Shown piece by piece: positions 22,194-32,900 of a stretch of DNA of 64,000 bases. A program made the position numbers and the translations under genes. Each line of letters opens with the position of its first letter. Within the stretch, counting starts at the first letter, position 1. The notes beneath the pieces are model-generated. The model had not been told where the DNA came from. It made no database searches and worked only from the letters and a program-made list of their open reading frames with translations. The DNA is from a virus. The stretch lies in the IMG/VR virus record IMGVR_UViG_3300046352_000123, positions 1 through 64,000 of that record, one strand, 5' to 3'.

Positions 22194-25100
22194 ATGAATG
22201 AATTTAAGATAAAGAACGGCCTCCTGGTGTCCGGTTCTATTACAGGTGTTACTGAGTCAGGATCTGACAATTCAGCTAAGATGGCTTCAACCTCTTGGGT
22301 AAGAACATTTGTTGGAGCTACTGCTAACGGAAGTCTTAAGTCATCTCAGTCATTTACTGCTACTGCCGGACAGACTACATTTATTGTCTCAGGCGGTTAT
22401 GGTGTGGGGCTAATTGATGTCTTTGTCAATGGATCCTACCTCAACTCAGATTCTTATACTGCTTCTAACGGCACAACTGTTGTTCTAACAGATGCCGCTT
22501 CTTTAGGGGACATTCTGGATGTCATTATCTATTCTTCTCTAAGCCAGGGTTTTGTAGTAACCAGTGATCAAATTGGAGAAGGTGCAATCAATAAATATTA
22601 CACGGACGCGCGCGCTCGTGAGGCTATCTCACTGACTACTACAGGAACATCCGGAGCAGCTACCTATAACTCCACTACAGGGGTCTTAAACATTCCCCAG
22701 TATCAAGGAGGTGTTACTTCTTTTAATACCCGCACAGGGGCTATAACACTGAGTTCTTCAGATGTTACTACTGCATTAACTTATACTCCAGTTACAAATG
22801 CTCGTACTCTCACAATTAATGGAGTAACTTATGATTTATCAGCAGACCGGTCATGGTCTATTGCTGCCGATGTAACTAGTTTTAACACCCGTACAGGCGC
22901 GATCTCCCTTACATCAACAGATGTTACTAATGCACTTGAGTTTACGCCTGAGAACGCAGCTAACAAAGGCGTTAATAATGGTTATGCTTCCCTGGACTCA
23001 GGTGGTAAAATACCTGCATCTCAGCTACCCTCTTATGTAGATGATATCCTGGAGTACACAAACCTGGCAGGTTTTCCTGGTACGGGAGAGGCTGGTAAGA
23101 TCTATGTAGACTTAACAGAAAATAAAATTTACCGTTGGAGCGGATCTGCCTACATTGAGGTTTCTCCTACAGTAGGCGGTACCTGGGGGGCTATTACAGG
23201 GACCCTGTCTAACCAGACTGATTTACAGACAGCACTTAATGCTAAACAGGCATCTTTATCAGGAACTGGTTTTGTTAAGATATCAGGTACGACTATATCT
23301 TATGACAACACTGCGTATGTTCCTTATAACGGAGCAACCAGTGGAATTCAACTAGGTTCTTATGGTGTGTTTGGTGGTTATGTTTATCTTGCTAAAACAG
23401 GAAGTATAGGTGGAGGATTATATTTTGAGCACGCGACTAGCATTAACGCAGCTTCAGCAGGATATACTAGCGTAAATGCTTACGGAACAAATGGAATCGG
23501 ATTCTTCTTTGGTGGATTTACAAAAGGTATTATTCTTAAGAATAACTTATTAACAACATACAGGGAATATTCTTTGCCTGACGCCTCTGGTACTTTGGCT
23601 CTGGCAAGTGATTTGTCTTCGTATGTACCAACATCCCGGACGCTTACTATTAATGGTACTGCCTTTGATTTATCAGCTAACCGGTCCTGGACGATTGCTC
23701 CATCTTCTGCTGCACGTGTTGAACAGACATTCACAGCTACTGCTAGTCAGACTACGTTTACTATAACCGGTGGATATGTAGTAGGACTGGTAGATGTATT
23801 CGTAAACGGTGTTAAGTATCCGCCTTCAGATTTTACAGCTACAAATGGTACTACAGTAGTCCTTGGTGTAGCCTGTGTTGCAGGAGACATAGTAAGCATT
23901 CTTAACTATACAGCTACGGTTGCTGCACTGCCTACATCCAGAGATGTACTTGACTATACAGCTACAGCCGGACAGACAATCTTTACGGTATCTGGAGGCT
24001 ACACAGTTGGGTTACTCGATGTCTTTGTCAACGGTGCTAAACTAACCAGCTCAGAATTTACAGCTACCAACGGAACTACTTTTGTACTAACCTTTGCTTC
24101 AGCAGTAGGAGACCAGGTGCAAGCTATCCGGTACAATGCTTCTGTTACAGGAGTATCTGGATCCGGTACAGCTAATTATGTACCTAAGTTTACTGCAAGC
24201 GGCACTGTTGCCAATAGTGGACTTTATGACAGCGGGACAGGATTCTATGGATTTAATACTACATCAGTTAATGCTGGAGCAAATGGAGGAGGTATTACAA
24301 TCAATGGTACAAATAATTCAGTAATTACATTACAAAATGCTGGTGTCAATAAGATGCAATTCTATCATAGCGTAGCTTATGGAACAGTTTTGTATGGATA
24401 TGAAAACGTCACCATAGGTGCTAACACAGACCTTGCCCTTGGAGGATATCAAGGAGATGGGATTAAGATAACATCCAACGGACAAATATTAATGGGTCCT
24501 GGTGGACCGAGCTTCCTTCCTGTAGATGATGGTGTAACATTATTACAATTAAATGGTGCTATCAAAGCTGGTGCTGCAAACTTAGCAGGACCAATTGATT
24601 ACACTCCACTAACTGTAAGAAACCTAAATGATGGTAATTACTATGTAGGTATAAACTTTGAATCAGGAACTGACAAAGCAACGTCTGCTATTCGTTCTTA
24701 TAGAACTAACTCATCAGTTGACTATCAGACAGCATTAACATTCTGGACAAAAGGAACAGGTGCTGGTCCAACAACTCCTACTGAACGGATGCGTATTGAT
24801 TCATCAGGTAGAATAGGAATTGCTACTACTTCTCCAGACACCACTTTACAGTTAGGTAGAGTATTTGGTTTCATGCACGACATAAATAGTGGATACATTG
24901 ATTGTAACAGAACATCTTCTGGTAACTATATTGTATCTCAGTATGCTGCTCGTATACATCTGGATTCTGCACTAGGAGAGATTAAGTTTTTAACTGCAGT
25001 CAGTGGAACAGCAGGATCTTCTGCAAGTTTAGTGGAGCGGTTTCGTATAACTCAAAGTGGTGCTGGGGTATTTTCATCTTCTGTAACAGCAACCTCTATA

Positions 25101-26030
25101 ATCAGAACTGGCGGCACCTCTTCACAGTTCTTAAAAGCAGATGGTTCTGTTGACAGCACAACGTATGCACCAAATACGTTTTACGCAATTGATATGCTTA
25201 TCGTTGGAGGAGGCGGAGGAGGAGGCGGAGCCGAGATGTCTAATGGTTATGGTGGCGGTGGTGCAGGAGGAGGAGCTGGTGGTTATTTAGCCGGTGCTTC
25301 TGCAGTTACATCAGGATCTACATACAGTGTTGTTATCGGTGCCGGTGGCGCAGGTGGTATAAGTAGATTAGCTGCTGATGGAGGAGGTCTCCCAGGATCT
25401 AATGGTGCATTCAGTTCAGCTTTTGGTTTAGTATCAATAGGTGGAGGACAAGGACAAGGTGAAGAATCTAACACAACTGGTGCAAGCAATGGAGGCTCAG
25501 GTGGAGGTAAAGGAGGAGACAGCGGAAGTTATCCAGTTGGTGTAGCAACTCCAGGCCAAGGAAACAACGGTGGATCAAATGGATCAACACGTTCAGGAGG
25601 CGGAGGTGGAGGTGCTAATACTACAGGTGGTACAGCTGTACCTGGTTCTCGTGGAGGTCTAGGTGGAAACGGTTTATCCTGGTTCAACGGAGTTGTCTAC
25701 GCCTGTGGTGGCGGAGGCGGTGGAGGTGCTGGTGTTGTAGACAATGCTGCTGGAGGAAATAATAGTGTTAACGGAGGTCGTGGATCAAGATCAACAGGTG
25801 GTGGCGGTACTACTGGAGAAGGTGGAGAAAACGCTACTGCTGGAAATCCTAACACAGGAACAGGTGGTGGTGCTGCAGGAGCTGGATATTTACAAGGAGG
25901 TCAAAATGGTGGCTCAGGTATAGTTATTATTCGCTACGCTGGAGCACAAAGAGGAACAGGTGGAACTGTAACATCTAGTGGAGGATTTACTTATCACACG
26001 TTTACATCATCAGGAACATTTACAGCATAA
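22194..26030 (+). CDS. Large tail fibre/adhesin with C-terminal polyglycine domain, 1,278 aa
   Basis: The N-terminus (GSDNSAKMASTSWVRTFVG) matches the anchor of the fibre starting at 29968. Three ~62-residue repeats (TATAGQTxFxVxGGYxVGL and DVFVNG) occur at about residues 53-115, 512-573 and 586-648. Shaft elements NTRTGAITLSSSDVTTAL and LTINGVTYDLSADRSWSIAA occur in multiple copies. Residues ~1003-1260 are extremely glycine-rich (VGGGGGGGGAE, GGAGGISR), ending with NGGSGIVIIRYAG. Such domains fold as polyglycine-II bundles in T-even-like adhesins and bind receptors. The specific fold is inferred from composition. Confidence 0.82.
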   Translation: MNEFKIKNGLLVSGSITGVTESGSDNSAKMASTSWVRTFVGATANGSLKSSQSFTATAGQTTFIVSGGYGVGLIDVFVNGSYLNSDSYTASNGTTVVLTDAASLGDILDVIIYSSLSQGFVVTSDQIGEGAINKYYTDARAREAISLTTTGTSGAATYNSTTGVLNIPQYQGGVTSFNTRTGAITLSSSDVTTALTYTPVTNARTLTINGVTYDLSADRSWSIAADVTSFNTRTGAISLTSTDVTNALEFTPENAANKGVNNGYASLDSGGKIPASQLPSYVDDILEYTNLAGFPGTGEAGKIYVDLTENKIYRWSGSAYIEVSPTVGGTWGAITGTLSNQTDLQTALNAKQASLSGTGFVKISGTTISYDNTAYVPYNGATSGIQLGSYGVFGGYVYLAKTGSIGGGLYFEHATSINAASAGYTSVNAYGTNGIGFFFGGFTKGIILKNNLLTTYREYSLPDASGTLALASDLSSYVPTSRTLTINGTAFDLSANRSWTIAPSSAARVEQTFTATASQTTFTITGGYVVGLVDVFVNGVKYPPSDFTATNGTTVVLGVACVAGDIVSILNYTATVAALPTSRDVLDYTATAGQTIFTVSGGYTVGLLDVFVNGAKLTSSEFTATNGTTFVLTFASAVGDQVQAIRYNASVTGVSGSGTANYVPKFTASGTVANSGLYDSGTGFYGFNTTSVNAGANGGGITINGTNNSVITLQNAGVNKMQFYHSVAYGTVLYGYENVTIGANTDLALGGYQGDGIKITSNGQILMGPGGPSFLPVDDGVTLLQLNGAIKAGAANLAGPIDYTPLTVRNLNDGNYYVGINFESGTDKATSAIRSYRTNSSVDYQTALTFWTKGTGAGPTTPTERMRIDSSGRIGIATTSPDTTLQLGRVFGFMHDINSGYIDCNRTSSGNYIVSQYAARIHLDSALGEIKFLTAVSGTAGSSASLVERFRITQSGAGVFSSSVTATSIIRTGGTSSQFLKADGSVDSTTYAPNTFYAIDMLIVGGGGGGGGAEMSNGYGGGGAGGGAGGYLAGASAVTSGSTYSVVIGAGGAGGISRLAADGGGLPGSNGAFSSAFGLVSIGGGQGQGEESNTTGASNGGSGGGKGGDSGSYPVGVATPGQGNNGGSNGSTRSGGGGGGANTTGGTAVPGSRGGLGGNGLSWFNGVVYACGGGGGGGAGVVDNAAGGNNSVNGGRGSRSTGGGGTTGEGGENATAGNPNTGTGGGAAGAGYLQGGQNGGSGIVIIRYAGAQRGTGGTVTSSGGFTYHTFTSSGTFTA

Positions 26031-26031
26031 T

Positions 26032-26391
26032 ATGGCACACTTTGCAAAAATAGAAAATGGAATAGTTACGCAAGTCATTGTGGCTGATCAAGAATTTATT
26101 GACTCAGGAGCGGTTGGAGACACAACTATGTGGATTCAGACATCTTATAATACAAGAGAAGGTATACATGTTTTGGGAGGAACTCCGTTAAGAAAAAATT
26201 ACGCAGCTGTAGGTTATTCTTATGATGAGGCTTTAGATGCTTTTATTCCTCCTCAACCTTATCCGTCTTGGATACTGAATGATGAAACATGTATGTGGAA
26301 TCCACCAACACCTTGTCCTGATGATGTTGATAATTCTTACACTTGGGATGAAGCTACTTTATCCTGGATAGCACAAACATTTACTAAATAA
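26032..26391 (+). CDS. Tail-fibre-associated small protein, 119 aa
   Basis: It begins MAHFAKIENGIVTQVIVADQ and continues with MWIQTSYNT, LRKNYAAVGYSYDEALDAF and PYPSWILNDETCMWNPPTP. This is a widespread small phage protein found next to tail fibres, usually of unknown function and sometimes annotated as a fibre assembly or cap protein. I chose ATG 26032, directly after the adhesin stop, rather than the upstream in-frame ATG 25978. The position right after the polyglycine adhesin suggests it helps that fibre mature or caps it. Confidence 0.72.
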   Translation: MAHFAKIENGIVTQVIVADQEFIDSGAVGDTTMWIQTSYNTREGIHVLGGTPLRKNYAAVGYSYDEALDAFIPPQPYPSWILNDETCMWNPPTPCPDDVDNSYTWDEATLSWIAQTFTK

Positions 26392-26394
26392 CCC

Positions 26395-28026
26395 ATGACA
26401 AAGATATCTAACCTATATAGCCTGACTAACTTCCTGAATGTAGATTCATCAGGTAGGATTGGTATAGGTACTACTGCCCCACAAAGAGCCTTACATACAG
26501 TAGGTCAAGGAGCCTTTGACATGACTACAGCGGGGGTGGTTATACAGGACTCTGATAACATTGCTCAAATAGTATCCTATAAACAGACAGGAGGTACCTA
26601 TCATGATCTGCATCTAAGAGGTCTTGCTTTAGGTATTGTCATTAATGGAACCACCGGAAATGTAGGTATAGGACAAACTTCTCCTGGATATAAGCTTGAT
26701 GTTAACGGAGCAGCTAAATTTCAAAATGAGATTTGGCTTAACTCAGCCAGTCAGTCTTCTTTAGTTTTTCAGCAGTCTGATGTAAACAAATTTAATATAG
26801 CGTACAACACCTCAACAGGGTATTTACAGTTTTATAACTATGTAGCAGGCAGTATTGGGATGGTTATTACTAACGCTAATAATGTTGGTATAGGTCTAAT
26901 TAATCCACAAAGTCAGCTTCATATTACTGGAGATATGACATTTACCGAGGCTGGCTATGCTACAGTAAGAAAGCATCAAATTGCTCACACTCACTCAGAT
27001 GGTAGTTCAGTTAACAATAATATCAGATTCCTGGTAAGTGACGGAGGCGGCACAACTGCTGAAAGGTTTAGAATTAATGGGCTAGGTAATTTATTACTAG
27101 GTACAACAACAGACGCAAGCAATAGATTGGAGGTTCAAGGTATTGCTAACAACTGGGCAATTTCTGCTACCGCCCATAGTACTGCTAGTGGTTCCTTTGG
27201 TATGATTGTTAGAGGGGGCACTAACTTAAATGATGTAGCTTTCAGAGTAAATAACCAAGCTAATAATGTTACTTACTTTACGGTAAACGGTCAAGGTAAT
27301 GTAGGTATTGGAACTACTACACCAGGATTCCCCCTAGATATTTATACTTCAGGAGGCTCTATTGCTCGTTTTGACAGTGGAAGAACGGGTGGTGGTGGAA
27401 TTAATATATCAAATAGTGGAGGTGTTAGACTTTACCTAGGTCAAGCTAACTGGTTGGGAACAGATGGAATAAGCACTTCTAACAATGCTATTGCTTTAGC
27501 TTCAGCTCAAGCTGCTGATATTCTTTTTGTTACCAATGCAGCAAATTTTACTAATGGCGAACGTATGCGGATTACTAATGGAGGCAACGTAGGTGTAGGT
27601 ATTACAAGCCCTGCTGCCAGACTTCATGTTGTAGGACCTGTTGCTATTTCTAATTATTCCCAGACTTGGAGAAAAGTAATGACTGTCCATGGACAAGCAG
27701 GAGGTTTTAATCAAGTTAAAGTAATCTTTAATAAACGTGACTGGGGCTCTGTTACTTATGATATTAAGTTAGCATCTGCAGGTGGATCATATCATACCGC
27801 AGGAGCTTATTATTCTAACCCTGGGTTTAGTAGTCATGTTAATTCTATAAATGCTGGTAATGGCCCATCTATGTCTTTAACTGCAGCTTCGCCAGATGGA
27901 GGAACGCAAGGAGCAACATGGACTTTTTCAGGAGTATATATGATACACCCATCAGTAACTGTGGATATTTCATGTGGTAACGGTTATCAGATTAATCCTG
28001 ATGATATCATTGTACAGTTTTTATAA
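26395..28026 (+). CDS. Tail fibre protein, 543 aa
   Basis: The N-terminal anchor (KISNLYSLTNFLNVDSSGRI) is related to that of the next gene (KNTNLASLINYLSVDGSGNI). Between them the body carries several copies of the stalk repeat (GNVGIGTTTPGFPLDI, NVGVGITSPAARLHVVG). The C-terminus (WTFSGVYMIHPSVTVDISCG) has a beta-sandwich look. The stretch is AT-richer than the head genes. It is a probable receptor-binding fibre; the target is unknown. Confidence 0.78.
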   Translation: MTKISNLYSLTNFLNVDSSGRIGIGTTAPQRALHTVGQGAFDMTTAGVVIQDSDNIAQIVSYKQTGGTYHDLHLRGLALGIVINGTTGNVGIGQTSPGYKLDVNGAAKFQNEIWLNSASQSSLVFQQSDVNKFNIAYNTSTGYLQFYNYVAGSIGMVITNANNVGIGLINPQSQLHITGDMTFTEAGYATVRKHQIAHTHSDGSSVNNNIRFLVSDGGGTTAERFRINGLGNLLLGTTTDASNRLEVQGIANNWAISATAHSTASGSFGMIVRGGTNLNDVAFRVNNQANNVTYFTVNGQGNVGIGTTTPGFPLDIYTSGGSIARFDSGRTGGGGINISNSGGVRLYLGQANWLGTDGISTSNNAIALASAQAADILFVTNAANFTNGERMRITNGGNVGVGITSPAARLHVVGPVAISNYSQTWRKVMTVHGQAGGFNQVKVIFNKRDWGSVTYDIKLASAGGSYHTAGAYYSNPGFSSHVNSINAGNGPSMSLTAASPDGGTQGATWTFSGVYMIHPSVTVDISCGNGYQINPDDIIVQFL

Positions 28027-28041
28027 TTAGCTAAATAACAC

Positions 28042-29910
28042 ATGTCAAAGAATACAAACCTTGCCTCTCTTATTAATTACCTCTCAGTAGATGGTAGCGG
28101 TAACATTGTGTTAACCGGATCTCTTATAGGTCCGGGTGGTGCAACCTATGCTACACAGTCTTATGTAGGTACTCAGGTAGCTACTAAGCTTCCTTTATCA
28201 GGTGGTACGTTAACTGGTTCTTTATCTGGTACAAGTGCTACGTTTACTGACACATTATCAGTTATTGCTCCTTCTTCTTCTACAGCAATAGCTTTAAGAG
28301 GTAGAAGTGGAGATAATTATTCTGCATTACGTTTTCAGTCTAATAATGGGTCTACTACGTATGCTACAATTTACTCAAACGGCTCTGATCTCCATATTGA
28401 AAATGGAGGAAGTGCTGCTCTTACTATAGCAGCTAATCGTGCAGCCACGTTTTCTAGTTCAGTCACTGCTACTAATCTTTATTTAGGGTCGTTAACTAAC
28501 GAACAGTTAATGATTAGCGGTACAGGTAGCAGAGGTATTGGAGTTTCTACAATTACTAGCGGAGATCCTTTTGTAAGACTCTATGATAATACTACCATCA
28601 AAGGTGACATCTGGTGGGGTAGAAGCGGTAATTACATGGGGATTAACTCTCTTGGTAACGTTACTACGGCTATTAACCCTTTTGGTGGCAATGTAGGCAT
28701 AGGAACAAGTAGTCCAACAGGGTTACTTCATCTATATACTTCAGAGACTGCTTTTAGAATCCAGAGTTCTACCGGAGGTAACCTGCAGTTTGGTCAATGG
28801 GACACGGTTCATAACCGAATTGAAAGCAGTGGTGGAAGACCGATGTTAATCACCTCATACGGACAAGCTATAAAATTCGGTATTGATGGAAGCGAGAATA
28901 TGCGAGTTGCTACTAACGGTAGTTTTTGTATAGGTGGTACCTCACCAAAAACATTATTACAGTCTGCTATAAATGGTGGATATCCAATACTAGGTAGTAA
29001 TAATACAAGCTCGAATTTACTTTTATCATCTGCAAACACGTTGTGGGGAATGTATTTTGGCTTAGATGGTAATAGTGGAACAGGTTGGATTCAACAAATG
29101 CGTAACGATGCAGCAACTTCTTATAATCTACTTTTAAACCCAGTAGGTGGTAATATTGGTATTGGAACAATTTCACCAACAGACAAATTAGATGTAGCTG
29201 GCGAGGTTGTATTTGGACCCCAAACAGAAAAAGTATCAATAGGTAGCGCCTCACTTGCTTGGAACAGAAAAGTTGCAACTGGATTAATATATGATTCTAG
29301 TAGATTTGCTTATCAGTTCCAGCATACTGGAAGCACTTCTAGCGGAAGTGATTATTTAGCTTTACAGGTTTATAGTCCAGGTGGAGGGCAGGTAAATGCT
29401 ACTGCATTAGTTGTAAATGGTGTAGCTAACGTAGGTATAGGAACAGCATCTCCCTCTCATAGACTCCAAGTATCGGGAAATATTTATTCTACAGATACTG
29501 TATTTGGAAGAAACTTAAAGCCTGAAGGATGGGCAAGTGTGTCTGCAGGTTCTCCATCTGCAGGCGGTATTCCTTTAGGTTATAGTAGTATTAATATAAC
29601 ATCTCCATGCGATAATAACTGGCGAACTATATTATCAAACATCAATGATGTTAAAGGCTATTTCTGGGTAACACTTGGAGATGCAGCTTCTAAAGATACA
29701 GCCAACTATATGATGGCTATGACTTCTCCTGGTTATGGTGTATCCAATTTTGGAGTAGTTAGTTATCAAGATAACGGATGGAACACTGGTGGTTTTGAGT
29801 TTACTACTAGCAGTGCTAACGGTACTTATTCTTTATTAGTAAGATGTACCTCATATTACAGCGGTGGTAATACAGCATACGGAACCATTTATTTCTTAAG
29901 ATTAGAGTAA
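28042..29910 (+). CDS. Tail fibre protein, 622 aa
   Basis: It shares its N-terminal anchor with the preceding fibre and a second shaft segment (LPLSGGTLTGSLSGTSATFT) with the fibre starting at 29968. Stalk repeats (GNVGIGTSSPTGLLHL, GNIGIGTISPTDKLDVAG, NVGIGTASPSHRLQVSG) alternate with unique beta-rich head segments. The C-terminal ~150 residues (GYFWVTLGDAASKDTANYMM and onward) look like a compact knob domain and are the best place for receptor contact. Part of a set of paralogous fibres. Confidence 0.78.
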   Translation: MSKNTNLASLINYLSVDGSGNIVLTGSLIGPGGATYATQSYVGTQVATKLPLSGGTLTGSLSGTSATFTDTLSVIAPSSSTAIALRGRSGDNYSALRFQSNNGSTTYATIYSNGSDLHIENGGSAALTIAANRAATFSSSVTATNLYLGSLTNEQLMISGTGSRGIGVSTITSGDPFVRLYDNTTIKGDIWWGRSGNYMGINSLGNVTTAINPFGGNVGIGTSSPTGLLHLYTSETAFRIQSSTGGNLQFGQWDTVHNRIESSGGRPMLITSYGQAIKFGIDGSENMRVATNGSFCIGGTSPKTLLQSAINGGYPILGSNNTSSNLLLSSANTLWGMYFGLDGNSGTGWIQQMRNDAATSYNLLLNPVGGNIGIGTISPTDKLDVAGEVVFGPQTEKVSIGSASLAWNRKVATGLIYDSSRFAYQFQHTGSTSSGSDYLALQVYSPGGGQVNATALVVNGVANVGIGTASPSHRLQVSGNIYSTDTVFGRNLKPEGWASVSAGSPSAGGIPLGYSSINITSPCDNNWRTILSNINDVKGYFWVTLGDAASKDTANYMMAMTSPGYGVSNFGVVSYQDNGWNTGGFEFTTSSANGTYSLLVRCTSYYSGGNTAYGTIYFLRLE

Positions 29911-29934
29911 TAACGATAAGTACAACATTTTTAG

Positions 29935-29949
29935 GTATATTATAATGTA
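29935..29949 (+). promoter_or_regulatory. Candidate phage promoter motif (S74 fibre unit)
   Basis: GTATATTATAATGTA, a perfect copy of the consensus, preceded by TTTTTAG and placed 19 bases before the fibre ATG. It sits inside the fibre block, so this fibre and the following small proteins may be transcribed separately. Confidence 0.7.
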
Positions 29950-29967
29950 CCCTATACTGAATTAGTT

Positions 29968-32900
29968 ATGATGAACAAGAGTAGGAAAACCTCCCACCTA
30001 TACAACATTGTCACCTACGATGATGATGGTCACATTGTGATACCTGGCTCATTGACTTTGGGTACAGAACCGGCATCCTCAGATAACTCTGCTAAGGCGG
30101 CTACAACAGCGTGGATTCGTACTTATGTAGGATCACTATCCTATGCTACTTCTGCTTCTGTAACGTCAGCTATAGCGGCCCTGGTAGATGCAGCTCCGAG
30201 TACGTTAGATACCCTTAATGAACTGGCAGCAGCCCTGGGAGATGATCCTAACTTTGCTACGACTATTGCTACCTCTATAGGAGGAAAGCTTGCTTTAACA
30301 GGGGGCACACTAACAGGAGATCTGACTTTATCTGGCATCAACCCGCGTCTTTACTTTACAGATACGGACAACAACCCGGATTACTTCATCAGTAACACGG
30401 ATGGTACCTTTACAGTATATGACGTCACTAACTCTGTAGGAAGATTTAAGATTTATACTACAGGTAATGCTGAGTTTACTAATAACCTAACAGCAGCATC
30501 CTTCATAAAGAGTGGTGGTACGGCAGCTCAGTTCCTAAAGGCTGACGGATCTGTTGATGGCAATACTTATCTAACAGGTATTACATCTAGTCAGGTAACA
30601 ACTGCTTTGGGATATACGCCAGTTACTAATGCTAGAACCATTACAATCAACGGCACAGCCTATGACTTATCTGCAGATAGATCCTGGTCTATTGCTGCAG
30701 GTGTAACAAGCTTCAATACTCGTACTGGTGCTATTACACTTAGTTCTGCTGATGTAACTACAGCTCTAGGATACACGCCTTATAATAATACAAATCCTTC
30801 AGGGTACATCACCGGTATTACATCTGCTAACGTAACAACGGCTCTTGGATATACCCCATATAATTCAACTAACCCTAGTGGATATATAACATCATCTGGT
30901 ACAGCTGCAGCAATTAGCCAAACAGTTGCCGGTGGTTCAGAGGCAAACTTAGTATACTCAACTGTAGCAGATAATGACTTCTTTAGAATAAGAGTTGGCG
31001 GTTCATCTAATGCAGGATGGGCTGAGATAGCTACAGCTGATGATGGTACAGAACCTATTTATGTAAGACAGTATACTGGTGTATTTAGTTCTCTTACTAG
31101 AACTCTTACATTATTAGATGCATCAGGTAACACAAGTACACCTGGTAGTTTAAATGTAGGTGGATATCTTACAGTAACAGGAGCTGGTTCATCTAGTTCT
31201 ATTTACATGTCTGATAGTGATGAGGGGCAACGTGAAATACATTGTAACTCTAATCGAATTGGTTTCTTAACACAAGCGGGAGCATGGGGAGCTTGGGCAG
31301 ATGATGCTGGTAACTGGAATGCAGCAAACTTTAGCGGATCATCTTCTGGTACAAATACAGGTGATCAGACAAATGTCTCAGGTTATGCAACATATTTAAA
31401 CAGTGGTAACTATATTAATCAAAGGGGTTCTACTGGTTCATGGAATAATGACTTTAGTTCTACTCCTGCTGGTACTGCTAATTATGGTGGAGATGTAGGA
31501 GCTAATAGCGTTAATGGTCCAGGAGGTTCTTGGTGGATACAACAAAACTTTAGGCATACAAATGCAAGTAATTTATGGGGTGTACAAGTAGCATGGGGAT
31601 GGGAAGATAATCCTAATAGATTAGCTACAAGAAGTATATCTGGAGGTAGTTTTGGTGGATGGGTGTATTACTTAAATAGTAGTAATTATACAACATATGT
31701 AAACACATTATCTTTTAATGGTAGTACAAGACTTTATACAGGGTCTGATGGTACAAGAAATACAGGTTGGGCTTATCACATGGATAACAGCACTGGTCTC
31801 CATTGGCCTAATAACGGCTGGCATTTTTATCCAAAAGATGCTAGTGATATGTATGTTCGTTCTGGAAGTGATGGGGCTTCTTCATTAGTTCTAAACACTA
31901 ATGGTACTAATAGAGGATACGTATACGCAAATAGCAGTAATGAGATAGGCTTCCTTAATAACTCTAGAGGTTGGATTATGAGAATGACTAGTGGAGGTGA
32001 CTTAATTATGGATAATAATTATGGCAACTCTATAGTTGGTGTATATTCATCTACTAGATTTCAAGGAGTTTACTCAATGGGTAATGCTTATAAACTAGCC
32101 ATTGATGGAACATCTCCTGGAAACTTATATGGTATTTCTTGGGGGCACCCTAATGCAGGGGGGCAGGCAGGATACCTTAATGACCATGGTATGATGGTTA
32201 TGGTGAATGGTGTAACTTATTCCGCTATTTCATCTAATATTTGGGCTAGAGGTACTATTACTGCCAACGGGTCTGCTTTTGCTAATGGTAATAGATTAGT
32301 TGAGAATAATGGTGGTAGTTGGGGAATAAGTATTACCGGAAGGGCAAATGTTGCCACTCATACTGATCATTATTCAGGAAGAACAGATTCAGCATCATAC
32401 AATGTTGTTTGGGCTGCAGGAGATCCATCACATTTATATTCTTGTAATGCGGTACAAATACAATCAAGTTCAGGTACTTTATCAGCTACAAATGTATCTG
32501 TAGGCTCTAACTTAAATACAACTACTTTATATTTTAATGGAGTGGGAGGAGATAGTGGACAGAACAGTGCTCCTGGTTATGCTATATATCAACAAGGTGG
32601 TGCCTGGGGTTATCCTTATCCTGACTTATGTATAGGTTACCATACCGGTATTAAGATGGGAGCTTACTGGAACTATGGCGGTATAAGAATATACAACAAC
32701 TCTGACTGGGGTACAATCACAGCTAGTTTCCATGATGGTGATCAAAACTTTAGAGGATACTACGACATTATTGCATACGCATCTGATAGACGTCTTAAAC
32801 ATAAAGTACAACCTATTGAGAATGCTTTAGAAAAAGTTAATTCATTAACAGGTATGACCTATCAATGGAATGAAGTAGGTAGTCAGCACGGATGGACTCC

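Noticed and set aside
25190-25970. Gly-rich repeat region considered as a CRISPR or DNA repeat array
   Set aside because: The repetition comes from GGN codons of a polyglycine protein domain; units vary in length and there are no spacers.
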